From the NCBI GenBank assembly GCA_035638575.1, contig DASQZT010000080.1:1-64000 (forward strand): DNA of 64,000 nt, in the 5' to 3' direction. The DNA comes from DASQZT01 sp035638575. GTDB taxonomy: Bacteria; Acidobacteriota; Terriglobia; Bryobacterales; Bryobacteraceae. Numbering within the stretch: position 1 is the first letter of the stretch; every line of letters starts with the position of its first letter. Position numbers and translations under genes: made by a program. Below are positions 43,465 through 52,425 of this stretch, in pieces. The notes below the pieces were generated by a model that did no database searches, was not told the DNA's origin, and saw only the letters and a list, made by a program, of their open reading frames with translations.

Positions 43465-44823
43465 TTATAGGATGTACCGGCTCAGGTCCTGGTCCTTCAC
43501 GATATCGGCGAGCTGCTTCCGCACGTAGTTGGCGTCCACTTTGACGGTCTTCTTCTTCAAATCGGGGCCTTCGAACGACACCTCTTCGAGCAGCTTTTCC
43601 ATGATGGTATGCAGGCGCCGGGCGCCGATATTCTCGGAGCTTTCGTTGACCTGCGCGGCGAAGCGCGCCACTTCCTCCAGCGCGTCGTCGGTCAGCACGA
43701 GCTTGATGCCTTCGGTCTCGAGCAGCGCGATGTACTGCTTCGCCAGCGCGTTCTTGGGCTCCTTCAGGATGCGGATGAAGTCTTCGACCGACAGCGATTT
43801 CAGCTCCACGCGGATGGGGAAGCGTCCCTGCAGCTCGGGGATCATGTCGCTGGGCTTGGAGACGTGGAACGCGCCGGCGGCGATGAACAGGATGTGGTCG
43901 GTGCGCACGAAGCCGTAGCGCGTATTCACGGTGGTGCCTTCCACGATGGGCAGGATGTCGCGCTGCACGCCTTCGCGGCTCACGTCCGGCCCGTGCCCGG
44001 TTTCGCGCCCGGCGATCTTGTCGATTTCGTCGAGGAAAATGATGCCGCTGGTTTCCACGCGCTCCAGCGCCACGCGCGTCACCTGGTCCATGTCGATGAG
44101 CTTCTGCTCCTCTTCCTGCACCAGGTAATCCAGAGCCTCGGCCACGCGCATTTTGCGGCGGCGCGTTTTCTGGCCGAAGAGGCTGGGGAGCATGTCCTTG
44201 AGGTTGATGCCCATCTCCTCGATGCCGGCGTTGGTGGTGACTTCGAGCGTGGGACCGCGGTCCTTCACGTCGATCTCCACCAGGCGCTCGTCCAGCTTGC
44301 CTTCGCGCAGGCGTTCGCGAAGCTTCTCGCGGGTGCGTTCCACGCTCTCGCTGGGCTCCGGCTGCGGCGGCATGAGCAGGTCCAGCAGGCGATCCTCGGC
44401 ATTCATCTCGGCGCGGTCGGCCACCTCATCCAGCCGTTCTTCGCGAACCATGTCGATGGCGATGTCCACCAGGTCGCGGATCATCGACTCGACGTCGCGG
44501 CCCACGTAGCCCACTTCGGTGAACTTGCTGGCCTCCACTTTCAGGAACGGCGAATTGGCCAGGCGGGCCAGCCTCCGCGCCAGCTCGGTCTTGCCGACGC
44601 CCGTCGGGCCGATCATGAGGATGTTCTTGGGCATCACCTCTTCGGCCATCTCGGGCGCCAGTTTCTGGCGGCGGATGCGGTTGCGCAGCGCAATGGCCAC
44701 GGCCCGCTTGGCTTCCGCCTGCCCCACCACGTGCTTGTCCAGCTCGCGCACGATCTCACGAGGGGTCAACTCGTCCAGGATGGGCTCCTCATCCACGGAC
44801 TGCCCGGGAAGATAGATGACCAT
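43465..44823 (-). CDS. hslU: ATP-dependent protease ATPase subunit HslU
   Basis: A 452-residue AAA+ unfoldase that feeds substrates to HslV. Walker A is GPTGVGKT (about 72-79), Walker B lies in GIIFLDEIDKIAG, and the intermediate I domain (about 110-240) is present with ERTREKLRERLREGK. The C-terminus ends LSRYIL, the hydrophobic tail that inserts between HslV subunits to activate it. The gene starts 2 bp after the hslV stop. The start at 44823 is the Met before IYLPGQSVDEEP; a longer open frame upstream is the shadow of hslV. Confidence 0.97.
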   Translation of the reverse strand: MVIYLPGQSVDEEPILDELTPREIVRELDKHVVGQAEAKRAVAIALRNRIRRQKLAPEMAEEVMPKNILMIGPTGVGKTELARRLARLANSPFLKVEASKFTEVGYVGRDVESMIRDLVDIAIDMVREERLDEVADRAEMNAEDRLLDLLMPPQPEPSESVERTREKLRERLREGKLDERLVEIDVKDRGPTLEVTTNAGIEEMGINLKDMLPSLFGQKTRRRKMRVAEALDYLVQEEEQKLIDMDQVTRVALERVETSGIIFLDEIDKIAGRETGHGPDVSREGVQRDILPIVEGTTVNTRYGFVRTDHILFIAAGAFHVSKPSDMIPELQGRFPIRVELKSLSVEDFIRILKEPKNALAKQYIALLETEGIKLVLTDDALEEVARFAAQVNESSENIGARRLHTIMEKLLEEVSFEGPDLKKKTVKVDANYVRKQLADIVKDQDLSRYIL

Positions 44824-44825
44824 GG

Positions 44826-45365
44826 CTACTCCAGCTCCTCGTAAGTCACAGTGTCGTTCGTGTAGATGCAGATCTTGCCGGCGACGGCCATGGCCTCCTC
44901 CGCGATGCGCCGGGCGGAGAGCTTGGTATTGCGGGACAGGGCGGTGGCGGCCGCGGTGGCGAACGGGCCGCCCGAGCCGATCGCGGCGACGCCTTCGTCG
45001 GGCTCGATCACGTCGCCGTTCCCGCTCACCAGGTAGGTGCTTTTGTTGTCGGCCACCAGCAGCAGGGCCTCCAGGTGGCGCAGCACGCGGTCGGTGCGCC
45101 ATTCCTTGGCCAGCTCCACCACGGCGCGCGAGATGTTGCCGTTAAACTGCTCCAGCTTCGATTCAAAGCGCGAAAACAACGCGAAGGCGTCCGCCGTCGA
45201 GCCGGCAAAGCCCGCCAGGATCTTGTCGTTGTAGAGCCGCCGAACCTTCTTGGCCGTGCTCTTGAGCACCTCTTGCCCCAAGGTGACCTGCCCGTCGCCG
45301 GCCATCACGACTTTGTTATCGCGGCGCACGCAGATCACCGTCGTCGACCGAATCTTTTGTTTCAT
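44826..45365 (-). CDS. hslV: ATP-dependent protease peptidase subunit HslV
   Basis: A 179-residue proteasome-type threonine peptidase. The catalytic N-terminal Thr is in RSTTVICVRRD, so a propeptide of about seven residues (MKQKIRS) must be removed to expose it; the E. coli protein loses only Met. The conserved GDGQVTLG, the GSGGPFATAAA loop and the Lys in KKVRRLYND are present. An upstream ATG at 45380 (MGSPI) is also possible and would lengthen the propeptide. It forms an operon with hslU. Confidence 0.95.
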   Translation of the reverse strand: MKQKIRSTTVICVRRDNKVVMAGDGQVTLGQEVLKSTAKKVRRLYNDKILAGFAGSTADAFALFSRFESKLEQFNGNISRAVVELAKEWRTDRVLRHLEALLLVADNKSTYLVSGNGDVIEPDEGVAAIGSGGPFATAAATALSRNTKLSARRIAEEAMAVAGKICIYTNDTVTYEELE

Positions 45366-45437
45366 TATTGGCGATCCCATTCTATCGCACCCGCCGGATG
45401 TGCCTTTCAGCGGGCACGCCGGTCGAGCAGTGTTCGC

Positions 45438-46160
45438 TCACCCGCGCGCACACGCCGGCGGCGACAATGCCCGAACCAGGTGCAGGAAATCGGGGGGCGG
45501 CTCGCAGTCGATCGACACCCTCTCTCCCGAACGCGGATGAACAAACTGAAGATGCGCCGCATGAAGAGCCACGCGGTCGATCAGCCGCTCCGACGATTCC
45601 GCCAGGTGGTACTTTCGATCGCCGATGACCGGGTGGCCGATCGCCGAAAACTGCGCGCGGATCTGGTTCTGCAATCCCGTCACCAGCGCAATTCGGACGA
45701 GCGAAGCGCCCTTGAGAGGACGCTCGACGGAATATCGAAGCTCCGCGCGAGCCGCGTTGGCGTCTCTCTCGGTGCGCAGCTTTTGAAACATCCCTTCGCG
45801 TCGAAAATAGTGAACCAGCGTCCCTTCCCGGGCGCCGAGGCGCCCGCGCACCACCCCGAGATACTGCCGCACGGGACTATGGCTGAGAAACTGCCGGACG
45901 AGCGTATCGCGATCCGGCTCCGTTTTCGCAAAGAGCAGAATCCCGGACGTGAAGCGATCGATGCGATGCACCACAAAGGCCCGCTGTCTCCTCAGCTCGA
46001 GTCTTGCGGAAAGCAGGGACCAGGCGGACGGAATATCGGAGCCTTTGATCGGCACGGCCGGAAGTCCGGCCGGCTTATCGAGGACTACCACGGCATCGTC
46101 TTCGTAAAGCACGGAAGGCTCGTGGGAACGGCTGCCGCTTTTCCGTGGATTCCGCTTCAT
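45438..46160 (-). CDS. RluA-family RNA pseudouridine synthase
   Basis: A 240-residue enzyme that isomerises uridine in rRNA or tRNA. The catalytic Asp is D68 in VVHRIDRFTSGILLFAK, the RluA signature, and the substrate-binding region LVTGLQNQIRAQFSAIGHPVIGD follows the family (usual T-G-R-x-H-Q-I-R becomes T-G-L-Q-N-Q-I-R). There is no N-terminal S4 domain, so RluA or RluC/D-short-type specificity cannot be decided. It stands 57 bp from the tadA-like gene on the same strand and 72 bp upstream of hslV. Confidence 0.85.
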   Translation of the reverse strand: MKRNPRKSGSRSHEPSVLYEDDAVVVLDKPAGLPAVPIKGSDIPSAWSLLSARLELRRQRAFVVHRIDRFTSGILLFAKTEPDRDTLVRQFLSHSPVRQYLGVVRGRLGAREGTLVHYFRREGMFQKLRTERDANAARAELRYSVERPLKGASLVRIALVTGLQNQIRAQFSAIGHPVIGDRKYHLAESSERLIDRVALHAAHLQFVHPRSGERVSIDCEPPPDFLHLVRALSPPACARG

Positions 46161-46217
46161 TTAATACGTCAGGTTCGCGTCGCCGCGGCGAAAGGCCGGC
46201 CCGCACCGCTGGTTTCG

Positions 46218-47558
46218 CTACAGGTTGACCTGGATTACCTCTTCGAAAATCTTGTGCGGCAGTTGAATGCCGCTCACACGCAGCCGCTCCAGAATTTTCG
46301 GCGTCGTGCCGGTGGCGTGGAACCGTCCCTGCACTTTGCCGGCGTCGCTGACGCCCACGCGCTCGAAGGTGAAGATCTCCTGCAAGTTCACCTTTTCGTC
46401 CTTCACCCCCAGCACCTCCGAGATGCTGAGGATCTTGCGCGTGCCGTCCTGAAGACGGGACACCTGCACCACCATCTTGATGGCACTGGCGAGCTGCTGC
46501 AAAATCACGCGCGTGGGAATCTCCAGGTCGGCCATCATCACCATGGTTTCCAGGCGCGAAAACGCGTCGCGCGGGGTGTTGGCGTGAACCGTGCTCATGG
46601 ATCCCTCGACGCCGGTATTCATGGCCTGGAGCATATCCAGCGCTTCGGCGCCGCGGCACTCGCCCACGATGATGCGGTCCGGCCGCATGCGCAACGCGGT
46701 GCGCAGCAACTGCCGCTGGTTGATGCCGCCTTCCTTGTTCAGGTTGGGCGGGCGCGTCTCGAACTTCACCACGTGCCGCTGCTGGAGCTGCAATTCGGCG
46801 GTGTCTTCGATGGTGATGATGCGCTCCTCTTCGGGGATGAACCGCGAGAGCGCGTTCAGCATGGTGGTCTTGCCCGAGCCGGTTCCACCCGAAATCAGAA
46901 CGGTGGTCTTCGACTGCACGCAGGCCGCCAGAAAGCGCAGCATGCCCGGCGTGAGCGTCTTGTACTGCAACATCTCTTCCTGGGTGACGACGTGGCGCCC
47001 GAACCGGCGGATGCTGAGGCAGGGCCCGTCCAGCGCCAGCGGAGGAATGATGGCGTTGACGCGCGAGCCGTCCTGGAGGCGCGCGTCCACGATGGGCTGC
47101 GCTTCGTCGATGCGCCGCCCCACCTGCGAAACGATCTTCTCGATGATGTGCAGCAGGTGCGCGTCGTCCTTGAACCGCACGGTGGTTTCCGAGAGCTTGC
47201 CGTTGCGCTCGATGAAAACCTTGTTGTAGCGGTTGACCAGGATGTCAGAGATGGTCGGCTCTTTGAGCAGCGTCTCGAGGGGTCCCAGGCCCAGCACCTC
47301 GTCCAGCACTTCCTCCACGATCTTGGTCTGCTCGGCCGTGGTCATGGGCACGCGCTCTTCGTCCAGCAGGCGCTCCACCACGCGGCCGATCTCGGCGCGC
47401 ACGCGGTCCTTGGGAATCGACGAGACCCGGTCGAAGTTCAGCACGCCGATCAGCTTGCGGTGGATCTGCGACTTCAGCTCGAAGTAGCGGTCGGCACTGC
47501 GCACGGCCATTGGACCAAGGCCGCCGCGCGAAGACAAAGGACGATTGGTCGATCCCAA
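46218..47558 (-). CDS. CpaF/TadA-type secretion ATPase
   Basis: A 446-residue hexameric ATPase of the type II/IV secretion superfamily. Walker A is ISGGTGSGKTTML, the Asp box lies in RIITIEDTAEL, Walker B in RPDRIIVGECRGAEALD and the His box in STVHANTPRDAF. CpaF/TadA proteins drive assembly of Flp/Tad pili. None of the usual partners (tadB, tadC, rcpA, flp) is adjacent. The start is best taken as the TTG at 47558, which has CAGGAGACCCAG just upstream; the first ATG, at 47510, has no such site. Confidence 0.9.
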   Translation of the reverse strand: MGSTNRPLSSRGGLGPMAVRSADRYFELKSQIHRKLIGVLNFDRVSSIPKDRVRAEIGRVVERLLDEERVPMTTAEQTKIVEEVLDEVLGLGPLETLLKEPTISDILVNRYNKVFIERNGKLSETTVRFKDDAHLLHIIEKIVSQVGRRIDEAQPIVDARLQDGSRVNAIIPPLALDGPCLSIRRFGRHVVTQEEMLQYKTLTPGMLRFLAACVQSKTTVLISGGTGSGKTTMLNALSRFIPEEERIITIEDTAELQLQQRHVVKFETRPPNLNKEGGINQRQLLRTALRMRPDRIIVGECRGAEALDMLQAMNTGVEGSMSTVHANTPRDAFSRLETMVMMADLEIPTRVILQQLASAIKMVVQVSRLQDGTRKILSISEVLGVKDEKVNLQEIFTFERVGVSDAGKVQGRFHATGTTPKILERLRVSGIQLPHKIFEEVIQVNL

Positions 47559-47574
47559 CTGGGTCTCCTGGGAG

Positions 47575-47609
47575 TTGCTCTGGGAGCAGCGTTTGCGCTT
47601 ACAATTATA
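47575..47609. promoter_or_regulatory. Divergent promoter region of tadA-like and DinB genes
   Basis: On the minus strand a perfect TATAAT (47609-47604) faces the tadA-like gene, though no good -35 is seen. On the plus strand TTGCTC (47575-47580), 19 bp, TACAAT (47600-47605) faces the DinB gene. The two -10 boxes overlap, so the promoters probably exclude each other. Confidence 0.35.
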
Positions 47610-47624
47610 GCCCGGGGGGAATTC

Positions 47625-48152
47625 ATGAAAAAGACGCTCTTCACTCTATTGGCGCTGGCCATCCCAGCGCTGTCTCAAACCACCATCAAAGATGTGCTGG
47701 CGAAGCACTGGAAGGTCACCGGCGACTTCACCGTCGCGGTGGCCAAACTGATGCCGGCCGATTCCTACGGCTTTCGGCCGGTTCCCGAGGAACTGAGCTT
47801 CGGCCAGTTGATGCTCCAGATCGGAAACGCCAACCTGGGCGCCTGCGCCTACGCCAGCGGCATGCCCCGCCCCGCGGTCCCGGAGAAGCTGGCCGCGGCG
47901 GGGAAGGACGAGAAGCTCGACATCGACAAGGCAGCCGCGATTCAGTTCCTCACCGACTCCTTCAAGTTCTGCAACGACGCGGTGGCGTCCATGACGCCGG
48001 AGAAACTGGACGCCGTGGTCGGACCGCAAACCCGCAAGATGACGGGCTTCGAATGGCTGTGGGCGTACTTCACGCACACGGCCCATCACCGGGGACAGGC
48101 GGAGGTATACCTGCGCGTGAAACACATCCAGCCGCCGGATTACACGTTCTGA
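47625..48152 (+). CDS. Exported DinB/YfiT-family protein
   Basis: A 175-residue four-helix-bundle protein of the DinB superfamily, which uses three His to hold a divalent metal. Candidate ligands are His29 region (LAKHWKVTGDF) and the C-terminal pair in THTAHHRGQAEVYLR. A signal peptide is present (MKKTLFTLLALAIPALSQ), so the protein acts outside the cytoplasm. The ATG at 47625 follows GGGGGGAATTC. Several superfamily members are thiol-dependent transferases; the reaction here is unknown. Confidence 0.8.
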   Translation: MKKTLFTLLALAIPALSQTTIKDVLAKHWKVTGDFTVAVAKLMPADSYGFRPVPEELSFGQLMLQIGNANLGACAYASGMPRPAVPEKLAAAGKDEKLDIDKAAAIQFLTDSFKFCNDAVASMTPEKLDAVVGPQTRKMTGFEWLWAYFTHTAHHRGQAEVYLRVKHIQPPDYTF

Positions 48153-48170
48153 ACGGAAAGGCGCGGCGTC

Positions 48171-50153
48171 TTACTGCTCTGCGCGCCGCTGCCTCTCGTA
48201 CGGTGTCTTGAGATACTTGGAAGCCTCTTCCTGAGCGCCCTGCGTGTCGTCCTTGGTGCGTAGCGCGAGATTGTACTCGTTCACGGCGCGGTCGCGCGAG
48301 CCGGTCACGTCGAAGATCCTGCCCAGGTTGATGTGGGCCCACACCTCGGTCCACTTCGGCTCCAGGTCGCCGTTCAGGGCTTCGCGGAACTGGTTGGCGG
48401 CCAACTGCCAGTTCTGTTGCAGAAAGTAAACCTCGGCAATGCGATAGTTCGCCAGCGAGCTGTTTCTTTGGGTTTCCAGCGCCTTCTGGTATTCCTTCAG
48501 CGCGTCGGCGTATTCGCTCATCTCCATGAACTGCTCGCCGCGCCGGATGGCCACCGCCACACGGATCTGCGGGCCGTAGCGCAGCACACGATTGTTGGGG
48601 TCGATGATGACGGTTTTGGGCTTGCCGAAAGTGTCCACCGAGAACTCCGACGAGGTTCCCACCACTTCCACGCGCTTCTCCTCGGGGTTGCTGTCGGTTT
48701 CGATCTTGAGGTCCACGGGCATGCGGAAGGTGTCCAGATCCTGCGAGATCTTGCCCATCACGCGGAAGCCCTTCTGGGTGCGGAAAATGGTGTACTCCAG
48801 CTTGAATTCCGGGGCGCCGCTGGATTCGATCCACTGGATGAAGAAATAGCCCAGGTCCTGACCCGAAACGGCCTCGGCGATCGCCTTGAAATCGTCGGTG
48901 TTGACCGATTTCCACGCGTCCTTCTGAGCATAGTCCTTGAGAATCTGGAAGAACTTCTGGTCGCCGACCGCGAAGCGCAGCATGTTCATCACCGCCGCGC
49001 CCTTCTTGGCGGTGAGGGCCCAGTATTCGGGGGAATAGTCCTCCAGGCGCGCCGACTGGATGATGGGCAGGTTGTCCACCGTCAGAGACTCCACCATGGT
49101 GTCGCGGACCTGGGACTCCATCGCGCCGGGAGAAGTGTTATGTTCCACCCACAGAAGCTCGGAATAAGCGGCCAGCCCGTTCTCCAGCCACAGATGATTG
49201 CGCGTGGCGGGCGACACCAGTTGCTCCCACCACTGCCGCGAGACCTCGTTGGCCAGCAGCTTGCTAGCCACCTGCCGGGCGATGCCGTGAGGCGCCAGGA
49301 AAATGAGGCCCGGGGCGGCATAGCCATCGGGCGCGCCGGCTTCGGTCTCCACGACCGTCAGATTGGCGTAAGGCGGCAAGCCGAACACGCCGGTGAAGTA
49401 CGACATGATCTTTCCGACTTCCTGCCCGTACTGCTCGGCGAATTCGGCTTCGGGCGGGCGTAGGTAGAGAGACGTCGTAACGCCCTCCGCCGACACCTTC
49501 ACCGGGTCGCCCTTGACCACCGCGATGCTGCCGGGGAACGAGGGCCGCTCGAAACGGAACTGGTAGTTATTCTTGTCGCCGGTCACCTGTTTGGAGTCGA
49601 TTCCGCTGCCCAACACGGAATACCCCATGGGCACGGTCACGTTCATTTGGGCCGCAAACCGGTCGGTGGTGTAGCCGCTCACCGGGAACCAGCGCGCCGG
49701 ATACGTCAAGAACGAGAAATCGGGATGGATGGCCGCGAACTTGATGCCGTAAACCGGCGAGTCTTCCTGCCCGGTCAGCTTGCCATCGTAGTAGAAGGTG
49801 ACGGTGACCGGCTGGCCCTTGGGCAGCGGCTGGTCGAAGCTGAGGCGGACGGTAAAATCCTGCTGGTTGCGCGAGGCGGAGATCTGCTTGCCCTTGTCGT
49901 CCACCACGCGCGACACGTTCAGGGCGTTGTTCAGCTCGAACGCCGCGGAGGTGACGCCGTCGTCCAGCGGAACGAAACGCACGCTGGCCTTGGCAGCCAC
50001 GGACTGGGTGTTGGGCGAAATCTCGGCATCGATGGTGTACTGCTCCACGTCGATGCGGCTAGTGGCGCGGCGTTCCTGGGCAAGGGCCGTGCAGAGTCCG
50101 GTGACGAGCAGGAGGCCGGCCGCGAGGACCAGGGTCGGGCGTTTACGAAACAT
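48171..50153 (-). CDS. Secreted M1-peptidase-fold protein without zinc site, TPR tail
   Basis: A 660-residue protein with signal peptide (VLAAGLLLVTGLCTALAQ). It has the M1 aminopeptidase N-terminal beta domain and the catalytic-domain scaffold, with RQWWEQL and LENGLAAYSELLW at the zinc site. The ligands are gone: H-E-x2-H is N302-E-V-S-R306 and the third ligand Glu is N325. The GAMEN exopeptidase motif reads GAPDGYAAPG. TPR-like helices (about 560-640) end the protein. It cannot be a classical zinc peptidase; a binding or scaffold role is inferred. Its 5' end overlaps lpxB by 11 bp. Confidence 0.8.
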   Translation of the reverse strand: MFRKRPTLVLAAGLLLVTGLCTALAQERRATSRIDVEQYTIDAEISPNTQSVAAKASVRFVPLDDGVTSAAFELNNALNVSRVVDDKGKQISASRNQQDFTVRLSFDQPLPKGQPVTVTFYYDGKLTGQEDSPVYGIKFAAIHPDFSFLTYPARWFPVSGYTTDRFAAQMNVTVPMGYSVLGSGIDSKQVTGDKNNYQFRFERPSFPGSIAVVKGDPVKVSAEGVTTSLYLRPPEAEFAEQYGQEVGKIMSYFTGVFGLPPYANLTVVETEAGAPDGYAAPGLIFLAPHGIARQVASKLLANEVSRQWWEQLVSPATRNHLWLENGLAAYSELLWVEHNTSPGAMESQVRDTMVESLTVDNLPIIQSARLEDYSPEYWALTAKKGAAVMNMLRFAVGDQKFFQILKDYAQKDAWKSVNTDDFKAIAEAVSGQDLGYFFIQWIESSGAPEFKLEYTIFRTQKGFRVMGKISQDLDTFRMPVDLKIETDSNPEEKRVEVVGTSSEFSVDTFGKPKTVIIDPNNRVLRYGPQIRVAVAIRRGEQFMEMSEYADALKEYQKALETQRNSSLANYRIAEVYFLQQNWQLAANQFREALNGDLEPKWTEVWAHINLGRIFDVTGSRDRAVNEYNLALRTKDDTQGAQEEASKYLKTPYERQRRAEQ

Positions 50154-51312
50154 GGGCAACTTGTCCTTCCAGAATTTCTTGAATGATGGCAGCGGCGCGT
50201 TGGGGGGCATCTCCACCGCCCGAGAGCTTCTCCCGGACTTCCGCCAGGCCGGCTTTCATTTCGGCACGGGCGTTTTCGTCTTTCAGCAGCCGTCCCGCTT
50301 CGCGGGCGATGGCTTCGCCGGTCATCGCGCCCTGCATCAGCTCGGGGACCAGGGCGCGTCCCGCAATGAGGTTCACCATGGAATAGAAAGGCACGCGCAC
50401 GAGCAGCTTGCCGGCTACCCAGCTTGGCCCCGTCACTTTGTAAAAGGTCACCATGGGGGTTCCCAACAGCGCCGCCTCCACGGTAACGGTCCCGCTGGCG
50501 GCCAGTGCGAGATCGGCGTGGGCCAAGGCATCCCAACTTTCTCCTTCGATCACCCGGATCGGCGAGCGGCCCAGGCGTTCCCGAAAAAAGCCGGCCCCGG
50601 TAGTTGCCGAGGCCGGCAAAACCACGTTAACGGCCTGTTCCCGGTACAGCCGCTCGACGGCATCGGCCAGCGCCGGCAGATGGCGCGCCGCTTCACCGCG
50701 ACGGCTTCCGGGCAGCACCGATATTAATGGACGGCCCGGAGCCAGCCTGTGTTTCCGAAAAAACTCGTCGCGCGTGAGCGCCGGCCTCGCCAGACGGGCC
50801 AGCGGGTGGCCGATGTAGGTCGCAGCAACGCCCTCCCGGCGGAAAAACTCCTCTTCAAAGGGAAAGATGCACAGCAGGCGGCGCAAGGTTCGGCGCATCT
50901 GCTTGACCCGCCCCTTTCGCCAGGCCCAAACCTGGGGGGCCACCAGGTAGACCACCGGGACGCCTTGCCGGTCGAGGCGCCGCGCCACCCGGAGGTGAAA
51001 ATCCGGCGAATCCGTGAGGATGGCGAGGTCCGGCCGCCGGTCGCGCGCCGCCGCCAGCAATTTGCGGTATTCGCGATAGATGCGGGGGATGTGCGAGACC
51101 ACCTCCAGCAGGCCCACCACCGCCAGCGAACCCGCATCCACCACGGTTTCGACGCCGGCCGCCCGCAGCCTTGGACCGGTGCAACCGAAGAATTTCGCGC
51201 CGGTAGCGCGCCGCAGCTCCTCCACCAGGAGCGAGGCATAGAGATCTCCCGAAGCTTCGCCAGCCGACACGAGGATGATGGGGCATGCCCGGGCTTGCCC
51301 TTTGCGGTCCAT
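50143..51312 (-). CDS. lpxB: Lipid-A-disaccharide synthase
   Basis: A 389-residue GT19 glycosyltransferase that joins UDP-diacylglucosamine and lipid X to give the lipid A disaccharide at the inner membrane. Family landmarks are SAGEASGDLYASLLVEEL at the N-terminus, SPDFHLRVARR, VAPQVWAWRKGRVKQM, FPFEEEFFRREG and LPGSRRGEAARHLP. Length is standard. No other lpx gene is in the window. The gene overlaps the M1-like gene downstream by 11 bp and diverges from the unrecognised gene at 51360. Confidence 0.96.
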   Translation of the reverse strand: MDRKGQARACPIILVSAGEASGDLYASLLVEELRRATGAKFFGCTGPRLRAAGVETVVDAGSLAVVGLLEVVSHIPRIYREYRKLLAAARDRRPDLAILTDSPDFHLRVARRLDRQGVPVVYLVAPQVWAWRKGRVKQMRRTLRRLLCIFPFEEEFFRREGVAATYIGHPLARLARPALTRDEFFRKHRLAPGRPLISVLPGSRRGEAARHLPALADAVERLYREQAVNVVLPASATTGAGFFRERLGRSPIRVIEGESWDALAHADLALAASGTVTVEAALLGTPMVTFYKVTGPSWVAGKLLVRVPFYSMVNLIAGRALVPELMQGAMTGEAIAREAGRLLKDENARAEMKAGLAEVREKLSGGGDAPQRAAAIIQEILEGQVAHVS

Positions 51313-51359
51313 CTATCCCGAGTTTACCGTGTCGCCGCCCTGTTACAATCGAACCGGAC

Positions 51360-52106
51360 ATGTCCACCGACGCCGAGAAGTCGAGATTGACCGTGGAAGA
51401 GTTGGCCGCGCGCTTCCGCGCGGAGATGATTCCACTCACCGGCAAGTTCTCCTATTTTGCGACCCTGCCCTTCGCGGAAGACGATCTCCGGCAGTATCTC
51501 AACGACCCGATCGCCGCCATTTCGCCGGCCATCCTCGCGGGTCTGCCGCAGATGGGGATCATTCTGGCGCCGTACGTCGAGAAGGGCAACGGCAAGGAGG
51601 GCGACGCGGTCACGTTCGAGCGCCCGCCGGAGGCGCGCCACATCGCGTTTTCCCGCCGCGACACCGCCGATATGACGGTGCTGGCCTTGAGCGTCAAGGT
51701 CGAGGTGGCCGACTTCCACTACCAGTTCTACAACGCGCTGGCGGCGCTGGTGGCCGACCGGTGGCCGCAGGAGGTCCACGAGCGCTTTTACCGGACCATC
51801 CGGGAGGAGCTGAGCACCGAGGTCCACGGCGAGGTGGACGAAAGGAGCTGGCACCTCAAGCAGGCCCTCCTGCGCCGCCAGACCAACGTGCGCAAGGAGA
51901 CCAAGCTGTTCCGCGAGTATGCCCGCCAGGCATTCGAGGACACCCTGACGCTGTATCTGCACGGCACCTGCTGCGACATCGACATCGAGACCGGCCCACG
52001 GCAGATGCCCAGCCGCTATCTGCGGCGGCGCATCGAACTGCTGATCTCGCTGTACCCGCCGCCCGAGGGGTACGCGGTGCTGCCCGAGCAGTTGAAGACG
52101 CGGTGA
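51360..52106 (+). CDS. Conserved-looking protein of unknown function
   Basis: A 248-residue soluble protein with no signal or membrane helix. It is rich in charged residues (VHERFYRTIREELSTEVHG, RRQTNVRKETKLFREYARQ) and predicted to be mostly helical in its second half. Two adjacent Cys (HGTCCDIDIETG) are notable. The ATG at 51360 lies 47 bp from the divergent lpxB start, with a TACAAT -10-like box at 51344-51349. I do not recognise the family. Confidence 0.6.
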   Translation: MSTDAEKSRLTVEELAARFRAEMIPLTGKFSYFATLPFAEDDLRQYLNDPIAAISPAILAGLPQMGIILAPYVEKGNGKEGDAVTFERPPEARHIAFSRRDTADMTVLALSVKVEVADFHYQFYNALAALVADRWPQEVHERFYRTIREELSTEVHGEVDERSWHLKQALLRRQTNVRKETKLFREYARQAFEDTLTLYLHGTCCDIDIETGPRQMPSRYLRRRIELLISLYPPPEGYAVLPEQLKTR

Positions 52107-52425
52107 GGGGCGAAAGCCGCCGGCCTATCGGAAGGGCGACTTCTGCCAGTGAGCCCGCGCAGTATGGGCCTCATGCGACTGCGGATTCCGCGGCCACCGC
52201 CGACGCGATGTGCGCCGAGCCTACGATTACCACGAGCAAATCGATAAGGGCGATGGCGGCCCCAGGCATCTTGGGGGCGCGGTAGCCCCAGGCATCTTGG
52301 GGCGCGGTAGCCCCAGCCTCCGCAGGCCGGACCCACGGAACTCTCGAATTGACCTGCGGTTCAACAGGGTACGACCGGAATACGAGCCCTCGTGAAAGAG
52401 CCACGCTGGTAACAAAGAAAGCTCT
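52107..52425. other. Gap with tandem repeat and possible toxin remnant
   Basis: No intact gene is visible in these 319 bases. On the minus strand an ATG at 52436 overlaps the end of the antitoxin gene by 11 bases, as a toxin start would. The frame that follows does not encode a complete PIN domain. One shifted frame reads FVTSVALSRG, faintly like the toxin start F-V-D-T-N-V-L without its Asp. The right half holds the 25/26-bp tandem repeat. Confidence 0.35.
52260..52316. repeat. Short tandem repeat, about 25 bp unit
   Basis: Two copies of CCCCAGGCATCTTGGGG (52260-52276 and 52286-52302), each followed by CGCGGTAG, and then a partial third copy (CCCCAG). Each unit is itself a small hairpin (CCCCA/TGGGG). 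The spacing is 26 then 25 bp because the first copy has an extra G. Confidence 0.8.

Noticed and set aside
45075..48152. A 1025-codon open frame on the plus strand
   Set aside because: It is antisense to hslV, the RluA-type gene and the tadA-like gene, is made of His/Arg/Gly-rich shadow sequence, and only its final part (from 47625) is the real DinB gene.
52260..52316. Possible CRISPR array
   Set aside because: The two repeats are directly joined by 8 or 9 bp, with no spacer-sized unique sequence and no cas gene.
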